Position numbers and translations under genes: made by a program | Notes under the pieces: generated by a model | Told to the model about the DNA's origin: nothing | Database searches by the model: none | What the model saw: the letters and a program-made list of their open reading frames with translations, nothing else | DNA from: Acidovorax_G lacteus | Lineage (GTDB): Bacteria > Pseudomonadota > Gammaproteobacteria > Burkholderiales > Burkholderiaceae_C | Assembly: GCF_039540375.1 (NCBI RefSeq) | Contig: NZ_BAABEX010000029.1 | Location: forward strand, 124,001 to 188,000 | Reading direction: 5' to 3' | DNA length: 64,000 nucleotides | Part shown: positions 25,249-34,064 of the stretch, piece after piece | Numbering within the stretch: the first letter of the stretch is position 1 | Layout of the letters: each line of letters begins with the position of its first letter

Positions 25249-28200
25249 TCAGGCGCTGTGCCCGGCCTGTTCGAACGGCAGGCGGAAGTTCGCCAGATCG
25301 CGGCGGGTTTCGACCAGCACCAGCGGGCCTTCGTCGATCACCACCACCGGGGGCCGTTCACGCGGCACGTGCACGGGCTTGGGCTCGGCCGCAATCGCAG
25401 CCTGCACCGCCGCCACCTTGTCGGCGTCCGAGTTCACCCACTGCAGGCCCGAGGCCTCGGCCAGCTGCTGCAGGGCACTGACGGGCAGCTGGTACGGCTG
25501 CACCTTCGGCATGCCGGCCACAGCCGGTGCGGGCGCTGCCGGTGCCTGCGGTGCGGGAGCCGGTACCGGTGCTGCCGCCGGAGCTGCGCTGGGCACTGCG
25601 GCCTCAGGCGCCGGGGCTTCGGCCGGAGCGCTGGCGGCCGGAGCCGGTGCGGGGCTATCGGCCTGCGGCGCAGCCGCCGTGTTGCTGAAGTAGCTGCGGC
25701 GTTGCGGCGTGCCTTCGGCATCGGCTTCTGCTGCAGGGGCCTGGGCAGGCGTCTCTTGGCCGGCTTCTGCCGAAGCGGCTTGCGCATCGCCCTCGCGGCC
25801 GGCGCGGTCACGGCGGTCGCGGCCATAGCGGTCGCGTGAGCGGCGCTCACGGCGCTCACCGTTGGGTGCAGCGTCGGCCGGGGCGGCTTCGTTGCCCGTC
25901 AGATCGAGGTCGGGCAGGTGGGACAGCGGCGCCGTATCGGCAAAGCCGGTGGCCGGCGGCAGCTCGGGCATGGACGCAGCGCTGTCGCTGCGCGGGCCAC
26001 GTTCGCCACGGCCTTCGCCGCGCTCACGCCGGCCTTCACCACGCTCGCGGCGCGGGCCGCGCTCGCCACGCGGTGCACCGGCTTCGGTGCCCTCCGGCGT
26101 GGCGGTGCCGGGGGCTGCTGCTGCTGCTGCCGGGTCGGTGCCGGGCTGGCGTGCCTCGGCATCGCGGCGACTGCGGCCGTTGCGGCCTTCGCCCTCGCGG
26201 CGCGGACCCTGACCGTTGCCGTTCGTGGGGGCGCTGGTGCCCTCGGCCGTGCGGCCTTCATTGCGGCCCTGGCCTTCGCTGCGGGCGTCGTTGTTGCGAC
26301 CTTCGTTGCCGCGGCCTTCGCCGTTGCGGCCTTCGCCGCGGCGACCACGGCCTTCACCGTTCGGGGCACCGTCGCGGCGCTCGCCGTTGCGGCCTTCGCC
26401 ACGTCGGCCACGGCCGTCGCGGCGGCCATCACCCCTGCCACTGCTGGCGGATTCATCGGCCGCCACAGCCGGCACCGCAGGTGCTGGCGCTGCCACGGGC
26501 GCGGGCGCTGTGCTGCCCAGGCCGAACAGGCGCTTGAGCCATGCGAAGAACCCGCGCTCGGGCGGTGCCACCGGGGCCGGGGCGGGCGCCACCACCGGAG
26601 CGGGGGCGGGCACGGCCGCGGCCGGCGTGCGCTGGCCTTGCGGCTGGCGCGGTGCACGGGCCGCCGGTTCGGGACGCGGCTCGGCCACCGGGGCGGGTGC
26701 GTCGGGCAGCACGCCCTTGATCACGGGGGTCTGCTTGTTGGTGGGCTCTTGCGAGCGGCGCGTCACGGCCACCGGGTCTTCGAATTCTTCGGCCAGCTTG
26801 TAGCTGGCGTCCAGATGGTCCAGTCGCGGGTCGTCGTGCTTGAGGCGCTCGAGCTTGTAGTTGGGCGTCTCCAGCGTCTTGTTGGGCACCATCAGCACCG
26901 CCACGCGCTGCTTGAGCTCGATCTTGGCGATCTCGGTGCGCTTTTCGTTGAGCAGGAACGAGGCCACTTCCACCGGCACCTGGCAGTGCACGGCGGCCGT
27001 GTTGTCCTTCATGGACTCTTCCTGGATGATGCGCAGGATCTGCAGCGCAGAGCTTTCGGTGTCGCGGATGTGGCCCGTGCCGTCGCAGCGCGGGCAGCGG
27101 ATGTGCGCACCTTCCGACAGCGCAGGCTTGAGGCGCTGGCGGCTCATTTCCATGAGACCGAACTTGCTGATCGTGCCGAACTGCACGCGCGCGCGGTCGT
27201 GGCGCAGTGCGTCGCGCAGGCGGTTCTCGACCTCGCGGCGGTTCTTGCTCTCCTCCATGTCGATGAAGTCGATCACGATCAGGCCACCCAGGTCGCGCAG
27301 GCGCATCTGACGGGCGACCTCATCGGCCGCTTCGAGGTTGGTACGCGTGGCGGTTTCCTCGATGTCGCCGCCCTTGATGGCGCGGGCCGAGTTCACGTCC
27401 ACCGACACCAGGGCTTCGGTGTGGTCGATCACGATGGCGCCGCCGCTGGGCAGCTGCACGGTGCGGGCGTAGGCAGACTCGATCTGGTGCTCGATCTGGA
27501 AGCGCGAGAACAGCGGGGCGTCGTCGCGGTAGCGCTTGACCTTACCGGCATGCTCGGGCATGACGTGCTGCATGAACTGCTGCGCCTGCTCGTAGATGTC
27601 GTCGGTGTCGATCAGGATGTCACCGATGTCGCCGTTGAAGTAGTCGCGGATCGCGCGGATCACCAGGCTCGACTCCTGGTAGATCAGGAACGCACCCTTG
27701 CCGGCCTTGCCCGCGCCGTCAATGGCGTTCCAGAGCTTGAGCAGGTAGTTCAGGTCCCACTGCAGTTCGGGCGCGGTGCGGCCAATGCCGGCGGTGCGCG
27801 CGATGATGGACATGCCCTTCGGGTATTCGAGCTGGTCCATCGCCTCCTTCAGCTCGGCACGGTCTTCGCCCTCGATGCGGCGCGAAACACCGCCGCCGCG
27901 CGGGTTGTTGGGCATCAGCACCACGTAGCGGCCGGCCAGGCTGATGAAGGTGGTCAGCGCTGCGCCCTTGTTGCCGCGCTCCTCTTTCTCGACCTGGACC
28001 AGCAGTTCCTGGCCTTCGCGGATCACGTCCTGGATCTTGGCCTGGCTGGGCGACACGCCTTCAGCAAAGTACTGGCGGGAGATCTCCTTGAAGGGCAGGA
28101 AGCCGTGGCGATCTTCGCCGTAGTCGACAAAGCAGGCCTCCAGGCTGGGCTCCACGCGCGTGACCACCGCCTTGTAGATGTTGCCCTTGCGCTGCTCGCG

Positions 28201-28299
28201 CCCCTCGATCTCGATCTCGTAGTCGAGGAGCTTTTGTCCGTCGACGATGGCCAGGCGGCGTTCTTCTGCCTGCGTGGCGTTGATCAGCATCCGCTTCAT
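25249..28299 (-). CDS. rne: Ribonuclease E
   Basis: A 1,016-aa essential endoribonuclease that organises mRNA decay and rRNA/tRNA maturation. The N-terminal half carries the catalytic core: an S1 domain (about 35-120), a 5' sensor region, the DNase I-like domain with catalytic Asp in VSVDVNSA and VIDFIDM, and the Zn-link CPRCDG. The C-terminal half from about residue 520 is disordered scaffold, rich in Ala/Pro and in repeated Gly-Glu-Gly-Arg-Asn units, expected to bind RNA and degradosome partners. It is divergent from rluC, as in many proteobacteria. The leader is long and contains an inverted repeat overlapping the Shine-Dalgarno. Confidence 0.95.
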   Translation of the reverse strand: MKRMLINATQAEERRLAIVDGQKLLDYEIEIEGREQRKGNIYKAVVTRVEPSLEACFVDYGEDRHGFLPFKEISRQYFAEGVSPSQAKIQDVIREGQELLVQVEKEERGNKGAALTTFISLAGRYVVLMPNNPRGGGVSRRIEGEDRAELKEAMDQLEYPKGMSIIARTAGIGRTAPELQWDLNYLLKLWNAIDGAGKAGKGAFLIYQESSLVIRAIRDYFNGDIGDILIDTDDIYEQAQQFMQHVMPEHAGKVKRYRDDAPLFSRFQIEHQIESAYARTVQLPSGGAIVIDHTEALVSVDVNSARAIKGGDIEETATRTNLEAADEVARQMRLRDLGGLIVIDFIDMEESKNRREVENRLRDALRHDRARVQFGTISKFGLMEMSRQRLKPALSEGAHIRCPRCDGTGHIRDTESSALQILRIIQEESMKDNTAAVHCQVPVEVASFLLNEKRTEIAKIELKQRVAVLMVPNKTLETPNYKLERLKHDDPRLDHLDASYKLAEEFEDPVAVTRRSQEPTNKQTPVIKGVLPDAPAPVAEPRPEPAARAPRQPQGQRTPAAAVPAPAPVVAPAPAPVAPPERGFFAWLKRLFGLGSTAPAPVAAPAPAVPAVAADESASSGRGDGRRDGRGRRGEGRNGERRDGAPNGEGRGRRGEGRNGEGRGNEGRNNDARSEGQGRNEGRTAEGTSAPTNGNGQGPRREGEGRNGRSRRDAEARQPGTDPAAAAAAPGTATPEGTEAGAPRGERGPRRERGEGRRERGEGRGERGPRSDSAASMPELPPATGFADTAPLSHLPDLDLTGNEAAPADAAPNGERRERRSRDRYGRDRRDRAGREGDAQAASAEAGQETPAQAPAAEADAEGTPQRRSYFSNTAAAPQADSPAPAPAASAPAEAPAPEAAVPSAAPAAAPVPAPAPQAPAAPAPAVAGMPKVQPYQLPVSALQQLAEASGLQWVNSDADKVAAVQAAIAAEPKPVHVPRERPPVVVIDEGPLVLVETRRDLANFRLPFEQAGHSA

Positions 28300-28873
28300 G
28301 ATGCGCTTCCTTTTCGTTTCATGCGCACAGCCGTGCCTCCCGCAGGAGGTCTCGGAGCGCGCTCAGCTACCCATAAACAGGCTCGCAAGGAGCCGTGAAT
28401 GCCGGGGCTGACGGACTGAAACGAAAGGAATTGCCGAAAACGCCCACCGGCGGCTGAGCCCTAGCTCAGACCGGGTGGACAGGGCGCGTGGATGGGGGCG
28501 AGTGGGGGTGCGCGCAAGCGGGCCGCCAGAGGGGCGGCGGGATGCTCAGGCCAACGGGGTGCTGCGGGCGCGCTTGCTCTGCCGGATGGGGGCACGAGCC
28601 GCCACCACAGGTTCAGCAGGAAAGCCAACAGCAACCACATGCTCGCTTAGATCCGCCAGCAGGCCCCGCTCGGGTGGAGCAGGTCTGCAGGCATGGGAGA
28701 TTCCGTCTCGGTGTTTCAGACTGTCAGTCCGACGCCGCGGACCGCTGCCACCCCAGGCTCTGGCCTGAGGTCTGCAGCCGCGCCGCAGCGCTGGCATCGA
28801 CCGGCCTACGCCGCAGGCAGGGTTGCGTGGACTAAACTCCAGACAAATCAACCACTTACACAGCGTCGCGCAG
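28300..28873. other. Long rne/rluC divergent intergenic region
   Basis: This 574-base gap has no convincing gene. It should hold the rne leader and promoter and the rluC promoter. A cruciform-like hairpin lies at 28444-28478 (CCACC outer arms, CTGAGC/GCTCAG inner arms, 4-base loop) without a T-run. The short open frames here lack family features. Confidence 0.55.
28309..28428 (-). promoter_or_regulatory. Long-range inverted repeat masking the rne ribosome-binding site
   Basis: In the rne mRNA, CCTTTCGTTTC (28428-28418) can pair with GAAACGAAAAGG (28320-28309), nine contiguous pairs plus two more across one bulged A. The downstream arm overlaps the Shine-Dalgarno AAGGAAG (28312-28306), ten bases before the ATG. 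This resembles leader-based control of RNase E synthesis in concept, but it is not a known homologue. Confidence 0.45.
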
Positions 28874-29932
28874 GTGAAACACATTATAGGGGCCAAACCG
28901 CCCGCCGCACGTCCGGCAGCCGAGTCTGCGCCGGCCGTGCGCCAGATCGCGGTGGACGCCGATTCAAGCGGGCAGCGGCTCGACAACTTTCTGCTGCGCC
29001 ACCTCAAGGGTGTGCCCAAGACGCACGTCTATCGGATCATCCGCAGCGGCGAGGTCCGTATCAACAAGGGCCGTGCGCAGGCCGATTCGCGCGTGGCAGA
29101 AGGCGATCTGGTGCGTGTGCCGCCGGTGCGCGTCTCCGAGCGCATGCAAGAGAAGGCGGCCAACCCTGCGCCCGGGCGGGAATTTCCGGTGTTGCTCGAA
29201 GACGAGCATCTGATTGCCCTGGACAAGCCCGCAGGCGTTGCTGTGCACGGTGGCAGCGGCGTGAGCTTTGGCGTGATCGAGCAATTGCGCCAGGCCCGGC
29301 CGCAGGCGAAGTTTCTGGAACTCGTGCACCGCCTCGACCGCGAAACCTCGGGCATTCTGCTGGTGGCCAAGAAGCGCTCGGCGCTCAATCATCTGCAAGA
29401 CCAGTTCCGCGAACGCGAAACCGGCAAAACCTACCTGGCGCTGGTACAGGGCGCCTGGCCCGCACGCCTGAAAGTCATCGACCAGCCGCTGCACAAATAC
29501 CTGTTGCCCGATGGAGAGCGCCGCGTGCGCGTGACCACGCCGGACGATCCGGACGGCATGCGTTCCATCACCTTGGTGCGAGTGCGCAGCCATTGGGCAG
29601 CGCAGCCCGAGCGTGGCCTGCCAACCATGTCGCTGTTGGAGGTGACGATCAAAACCGGTCGTACCCACCAGATCCGGGTGCACCTTGCGTCGCAGGGCCA
29701 TCCGATCGCCGGGGATGACAAGTACGGCGACTTCGACTGGAACAAACGGTTGCAAAAGCAAGGCTTGCGGCGCATGTTTTTGCATGCATGGCGATTACAG
29801 TTCGCGCACCCCGCAACGGCCGAGCGGCTGGAATTGCGGGCTGAGCTGCCGCCTGAGCTCGCGGACTTCGTACCTGCCACTGCGTCGGCAGGTGGTGCGG
29901 CGGCTCTCAAGCACCCCAACACATCAGAATAA
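28874..29932 (+). CDS. rluC: 23S rRNA pseudouridine synthase RluC-type
   Basis: A 352-aa protein with an N-terminal S4 RNA-binding domain (SGQRLDNFLLRHLKGVPKTHVYRIIRSGEV is its region; key GEVRINK) and an RluA-type catalytic domain. The catalytic Asp is in HRLDRETSG. It isomerises uridines in the large-subunit rRNA (955, 2504 and 2580 in E. coli). GTG 28874 is preferred: it follows GCGCAGG, and the sequence VKHIIGAKPP precedes the S4 domain. A TTG 51 bases upstream is the only longer option. The divergent arrangement with rne supports RluC rather than RluD. Confidence 0.9.
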   Translation: MKHIIGAKPPAARPAAESAPAVRQIAVDADSSGQRLDNFLLRHLKGVPKTHVYRIIRSGEVRINKGRAQADSRVAEGDLVRVPPVRVSERMQEKAANPAPGREFPVLLEDEHLIALDKPAGVAVHGGSGVSFGVIEQLRQARPQAKFLELVHRLDRETSGILLVAKKRSALNHLQDQFRERETGKTYLALVQGAWPARLKVIDQPLHKYLLPDGERRVRVTTPDDPDGMRSITLVRVRSHWAAQPERGLPTMSLLEVTIKTGRTHQIRVHLASQGHPIAGDDKYGDFDWNKRLQKQGLRRMFLHAWRLQFAHPATAERLELRAELPPELADFVPATASAGGAAALKHPNTSE

Positions 29933-29976
29933 AGCGCCCCGGTACGCAAATCTGTGGGCCGCAGGGAGGAAACTGC

Positions 29977-31713
29977 ATGACCCGCAGGGAGTGGCGGCTG
30001 GCGCTGCCCATCTTGGCGCTGCTGGCGCTGTGCGCATTCGGCTATCTGCGCGGCATGCGGATGGAGATGTCGGTGGATGGTCACATGGCCTTGCGCACTG
30101 CACGGGCGGCTGGCCAGCCGGAGCGCCTGGCCCTGGTGGCTGACGGCGCGCTGCATGTGCTGGACGCCCAGGGGCAGCGGCTGTCGCGCCAGCCCTTCAG
30201 CATGCTGGGCCTCGCAGAGAGTCCCAGCGACATCGACTGGGCGCTCGATCCGCAAACACAGCGGTGGCAGCTCTGGCTGTATGAAGACAGGGGCCCCAGC
30301 GTGTTGCGCTGCTGGTGGGACGAGGCGCTGCACCGACTGCTCGATTGCAGTACCGCCATCTCGGGCAGCCATTTGAAGATCACTCCGCGGTCGCGGGCAG
30401 TGCATATCGCGGTGGACCCGGCCGGGCCCCGGCTGTTCGTGGCCGACGCGCAGGGTCACGCTGTGCAGGTGTTCGACGCGCAAGGGCGCCTGTTGGGTCG
30501 GTCAGACCCGACCAGCGCCGCGCTGTGGTATCCCAACCGTTTGCGCTATCTGGGCAACCAGCAGTTGCTGGTGGCTGACAACGACCATCGGCGGCTGGTG
30601 TGGTTGCAGGTGCCATCCCAGGGGGCTGTGGTCATGCAGCGCAGCCTGTACAGCCGCAGCCATCCGCAGGCGCGGACCGACCGTGGCAAGGTGGCCGACG
30701 CGGCGGAGGCCCCCGATGGAACGCTGTGGATGCTGGCCGTCGCGCAAGGGCAGCGCCGTGGCGATATCCTGATCTTTGACCGTGCCCAGCGACCCGTAGC
30801 CCGGGCGGCCTTGCCAACAGGTGCCGATCCGCTGTTGCTCGATACCCTGGGGGGCGTGGCCGTGGTGGGCGATTTTGCTGGGCTGGACCTGTACCGCGTG
30901 GACGGTCAGGGCCAATGGCTGGGCCGGTTTGGCGATACCGCCCTGCACGCCGAACTGCAGCTTCTACGCGACCAGCGCCGTTACGGTGCCTGGTGGAAGC
31001 GGGCCAGCCTTGCTTTGGGCGGGCTGGTCATGCTGGCAGGCTTCGGACTGGCACTGCGCTACGGCCAGCCGCTGTCGTCGTCTCCGGCTGCGGTGGCAGG
31101 GCGGAGGCTGCAGGAGGCCTGGTGGGCCGATATCGACGCGCAGGCCGCCGACCACGGCGAGCTGCACTATCCGGTGGTGCTGGCGGTGCGTCCGTCGTTC
31201 TGGCGGCTCATGGTGGGCAGCGCTGTTGCAGGTGCCGTGTTGCTGCCAGCGGCAACGGGCCTGTGGCTGTGGGGTGGTCCCGGTGGTATCTCGCCTGAGC
31301 GGCTGAGCCCCGGGCTGATGCCGCTGCTGTGCCTGTGGCTGGGTATCCTGGGCATATTGCAGTACCTTTGGCGGCTTCGGCAACGCAGCCTGCGCATTAC
31401 CGAGCGGCGCGTGGGCTGGTTTGACGGTCAACGCCTGCTCGCCCAGGCGCCCCTGGACGAAGTGCGGGCCAGTCCGCAGGGCATGCTGGTGGGGGCCTAC
31501 CGGATTCCACTGGGGCCCGGAACGTCCAACCCGCGCTGGACTCCGTGGAACACGCCTCTGCTGGCGGCAGCGCTGTTGGCGCGCCTGCCGGCCCAGGCGC
31601 GGGTGAGCGACCTGCAGCTCACGCGGCTGTGGTGGCAGCGCCAGCCCGTGGCCGCGCGCGCGGTGCTGGTGCTGCTGCCTGCGCTGCTGCTGGCGGGGCT
31701 TTGGTGGACCTGA
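29977..31713 (+). CDS. Membrane protein with NHL/beta-propeller-like domain, unrecognised
   Basis: A 578-aa protein I cannot name. An N-terminal helix (LALPILALLALCAFGYL) is followed by a roughly 300-residue domain. Its repeats (LVADGALHVLDAQGQRL, LFVADAQGHAVQVFDAQGRLLG, LLVADNDHRRLVWLQ, VVGDFAGLDLYRVDGQGQWLG) look like NHL propeller blades. Three more membrane helices lie at about 345-362, 410-432 and 443-460, followed by a cytoplasmic-looking domain and a final hydrophobic C-terminus. It starts with GGAGGAAA upstream, 44 bases after rluC. The propeller would be periplasmic and could bind protein or glycan. Function unknown. Confidence 0.7.
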   Translation: MTRREWRLALPILALLALCAFGYLRGMRMEMSVDGHMALRTARAAGQPERLALVADGALHVLDAQGQRLSRQPFSMLGLAESPSDIDWALDPQTQRWQLWLYEDRGPSVLRCWWDEALHRLLDCSTAISGSHLKITPRSRAVHIAVDPAGPRLFVADAQGHAVQVFDAQGRLLGRSDPTSAALWYPNRLRYLGNQQLLVADNDHRRLVWLQVPSQGAVVMQRSLYSRSHPQARTDRGKVADAAEAPDGTLWMLAVAQGQRRGDILIFDRAQRPVARAALPTGADPLLLDTLGGVAVVGDFAGLDLYRVDGQGQWLGRFGDTALHAELQLLRDQRRYGAWWKRASLALGGLVMLAGFGLALRYGQPLSSSPAAVAGRRLQEAWWADIDAQAADHGELHYPVVLAVRPSFWRLMVGSAVAGAVLLPAATGLWLWGGPGGISPERLSPGLMPLLCLWLGILGILQYLWRLRQRSLRITERRVGWFDGQRLLAQAPLDEVRASPQGMLVGAYRIPLGPGTSNPRWTPWNTPLLAAALLARLPAQARVSDLQLTRLWWQRQPVAARAVLVLLPALLLAGLWWT

Positions 31714-31777
31714 ACAGCATGCGCTCCCTAAAGGCCCAGGCCGGCAGGCTGTCATCGTGGCCCGGGATAATCCGGCC

Positions 31778-32446
31778 ATGACCGAATTCCGCCCCCGCCG
31801 CTTCGACCTGATCGCCTTCGACTGGGACGGCACCTTGTTCGATTCCACCGCCATCATCGTGCGCTGCATCCAGGAGGCGGTACGCGACGTGGGCGGTACC
31901 GTGCCCAGCGACGAAGCCGCCTCGTACGTGATCGGCATGGGGCTGATGCAGGCCCTGGCCCATGCGGCCCCCGATGTGCCCACCGACCGCTACCCCGAGT
32001 TGGGCAACCGCTACCGTTACCACTACCTGCGCCACCAGGACGACCTGAGCCTGTTCGACGGCGTGCTGCCCTTGCTGGAGGCGCTGGGCGAGCGTGGCCA
32101 CTGGCTGGCCGTGGCCACCGGCAAAAGCCGCCGCGGGCTGGACGAAGCCCTGCATTCGGTCGCGCTGCGCGGCGTGTTCCATGCGTCGCGCACGGCCGAC
32201 GAAACCGCAGGCAAGCCGCATCCGCTGATGCTGCAGGAACTGATGGCCGAGTTCGACGTGCCCCGCGAGCGCGTGCTGATGATCGGCGACACCACGCACG
32301 ACCTGCAGATGGCGGTGAACGCGGGCTGCGCCAGCGTGGGCGTGAGCTATGGCGCGCACGAGCCCGACGCTTTTCATGCCCTGGGGCCGCTGCACATTGC
32401 CCATTCGGTGCACGATCTGCAGCAGTGGCTGCTCGCCCATGCCTGA
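31778..32446 (+). CDS. HAD-superfamily phosphatase, phosphoglycolate phosphatase-like
   Basis: A 222-aa HAD-IA hydrolase. Motif I is FDWDGTLFDS with both catalytic Asp residues, motif II the Thr in VATGKSRRGL, motif III the Lys in TAGKPHPLM and motif IV GDTTHDLQMA. The helical cap lies between motifs I and II. Substrates of this class are small phosphorylated metabolites such as phosphoglycolate or nucleotides, and I cannot decide between them. ATG 31778 is chosen over GTG 31757, since the intervening GATAAT looks like a -10 element. It forms a run with the Rieske and S49 peptidase genes. Confidence 0.87.
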   Translation: MTEFRPRRFDLIAFDWDGTLFDSTAIIVRCIQEAVRDVGGTVPSDEAASYVIGMGLMQALAHAAPDVPTDRYPELGNRYRYHYLRHQDDLSLFDGVLPLLEALGERGHWLAVATGKSRRGLDEALHSVALRGVFHASRTADETAGKPHPLMLQELMAEFDVPRERVLMIGDTTHDLQMAVNAGCASVGVSYGAHEPDAFHALGPLHIAHSVHDLQQWLLAHA

Positions 32447-32478
32447 CCCGCAGCCATCTTGCAAGCCGGAGACCCTCC

Positions 32479-32862
32479 ATGACCGCTCCTGAATCTGATG
32501 CCGTGCCCATCCCGCTGTGCCAGAGCGCCGATCTGGCTGAGCGCGGAGAGGCCGTGCCCTTCGACGTGGTGTACGCGGGCCAGACCTGTCGCGCCTTCGC
32601 CATCCGCTACGAAGGCCAGCCCCATGCCTACCTCAACCGCTGCACCCACGTGGCCATGGAGATGGACTACCAGCCCAACCGTTTTTTCGACGACACCGGC
32701 CAATGGCTGTTGTGTGCCACGCACGGCGCGGCCTACCTGCCTGAAACCGGCCAGTGCGGGGCTGGCCCCTGCCGCGGCGGGCTGGTGAAGATTCCCTTGT
32801 CCGAAGAAGACGGCGTGGTGCGCTGGCATACTGCCCACAACCTCCAACCCGTCGTGTTCTAG
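32479..32862 (+). CDS. Small Rieske [2Fe-2S] protein
   Basis: A 127-aa single-domain Rieske ferredoxin-like protein. The cluster ligands are Cys-x-His in RCTHVAM and Cys-x-x-His in LLCATHGAAY, about 30 residues apart. There is no signal peptide and no oxygenase domain, so it is probably a cytoplasmic electron carrier or redox partner. SD GGAGA precedes ATG 32479. It lies between a HAD phosphatase and an S49 peptidase, and the order gives no clue to a partner oxygenase. Confidence 0.86.
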   Translation: MTAPESDAVPIPLCQSADLAERGEAVPFDVVYAGQTCRAFAIRYEGQPHAYLNRCTHVAMEMDYQPNRFFDDTGQWLLCATHGAAYLPETGQCGAGPCRGGLVKIPLSEEDGVVRWHTAHNLQPVVF

Positions 32863-32904
32863 CCTCCTGCGGCCCGCGCCGGGCCTGCCGACCGAAAGAT
32901 CCTG

Positions 32905-33957
32905 ATGAGCGATTCCGACCAACGCCCTCCGGGCTTTGACCCCCAACGCAACCCGGCCCCCGACCTGTGGGCCGCGGGTGCCCCGGCATCCGCGCCCGCG
33001 CCCGCCGCCGCACCGGCTGCAGCGTCCGAGCCCGGCTGGGAGCGCGCGGCCCTGGAAGGCCTGGCCCGCTCGGTGCTGGCCGAGCAGCGCTCCGCTCGCC
33101 GCTGGCGCATCTTCTTCCGCCTGGCCTGGCTGCTGCTGGCCGTGGCGGTGGCTTGGGGCTTGTTCTACCAGTCGGCGACCACCCCGAGCAAGAGCGCACC
33201 CCATACGGCGGTGGTGGACATCAAGGGCGAGATTGCGGCAGGCGCCGAGGCCAGCGCCGAGCTGGTCGTGGCGGCCATGCGCAGTGCTTTCGAGGACGAG
33301 GGCTCGCTGGCGGTGGTGCTGCTGATCAATTCGCCCGGCGGCAGCCCGGTGCAGGCCGGCATCATCAACGACGAGATCACGCGCCTGAAGGCCAAGTACA
33401 ACAAGCCGGTGTACGCCGTGGTGGAGGAAACCTGCGCCTCTGCGGCTTACTACATTGCCGCGGCGGCCGACGACATCTATGTGGACAAGGCCAGCATCGT
33501 GGGCAGCATCGGCGTGCTGATGGACGGCTTTGGCTTCACCGGCACCATGGAAAAGCTGGGCATTGAGCGACGTCTGCTCACCGCGGGGGAGAACAAGGGC
33601 TTTCTCGACCCGTTCAGCCCGCAGACGGAAAAGCAGCGCGAATACGCGCAGGCCATGCTGGATCAGATCCACCAGCAGTTCATCGCCGTGGTCAAGGCCG
33701 GCCGGGGTGACCGCCTCAAGCCCACGCCCGAGACCTTCAGCGGACTGTTCTGGACGGGCCAGCAGGCGGTGGAGCTGGGCCTGGCCGACAAGCTCGGCAA
33801 CCTCGACTACGTGGCGCGTGAGGTGGTCAAGGCCGAGGACATCATCGACTACACCCGCCGCGACAACGTGGCCGAACGCCTGGTCAAGCGGTTTGGCGCA
33901 TCGATCGGGGCCGGCATGGCCAAGGCCTTGTCGTCGAGCGCGCCGCAACTGCGCTGA
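32905..33957 (+). CDS. sppA: Signal peptide peptidase SppA-type, S49 family
   Basis: A 350-aa short-form S49 serine protease that cleaves signal peptides left in the inner membrane. An Ala/Pro-rich cytoplasmic N-terminus is followed by one membrane helix (FFRLAWLLLAVAVAWGLFYQ, about 70-90) and a single protease domain. The catalytic Ser is probably in ETCASAAYYIA and the general-base Lys in GENKGFLDPF, giving the Ser-Lys dyad of short SppA. The oxyanion-hole region LINSPGGSP is present. It is last in the run from the HAD gene and is followed by a strong hairpin of the dispersed repeat family. Confidence 0.9.
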   Translation: MSDSDQRPPGFDPQRNPAPDLWAAGAPASAPAPAAAPAAASEPGWERAALEGLARSVLAEQRSARRWRIFFRLAWLLLAVAVAWGLFYQSATTPSKSAPHTAVVDIKGEIAAGAEASAELVVAAMRSAFEDEGSLAVVLLINSPGGSPVQAGIINDEITRLKAKYNKPVYAVVEETCASAAYYIAAAADDIYVDKASIVGSIGVLMDGFGFTGTMEKLGIERRLLTAGENKGFLDPFSPQTEKQREYAQAMLDQIHQQFIAVVKAGRGDRLKPTPETFSGLFWTGQQAVELGLADKLGNLDYVAREVVKAEDIIDYTRRDNVAERLVKRFGASIGAGMAKALSSSAPQLR

Positions 33958-34007
33958 CCGCCGCGGGAAGCCGGCCGACACCGTCTGCCAGGTTTCGGGT
34001 CAAATGG

Positions 34008-34055
34008 GCTTCTCGTGCTTGGAAATCAAGCACGAGAAGCTATTATTTTGATAGC
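34008..34055 (-). repeat. Dispersed repeat, copy 4, perfect hairpin between convergent genes
   Basis: GCTTCTCGTGCTTG (34008-34021) and CAAGCACGAGAAGC (34027-34040) form a perfect 14-bp stem with a 5-base loop, followed by TATTATTTTGATAGC. It is the reverse orientation of the other copies. Stem plus T-rich tail could act as the sppA terminator; the minus-strand rsmI-like gene ends 10 bases further on. Confidence 0.82.
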
Positions 34056-34064
34056 AACGCCAGA

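Noticed and set aside
25918..28398. An 826-codon open frame antisense to rne
   Set aside because: It mirrors the rne codons, has no recognisable domain, and the rne protein is unmistakable. The length comes from GC bias and the repetitive scaffold region.
28475..28835. Short plus-strand open frames in the rne/rluC gap
   Set aside because: Around 100 codons, no start context, no recognisable domains, and the composition of non-coding GC-rich DNA.
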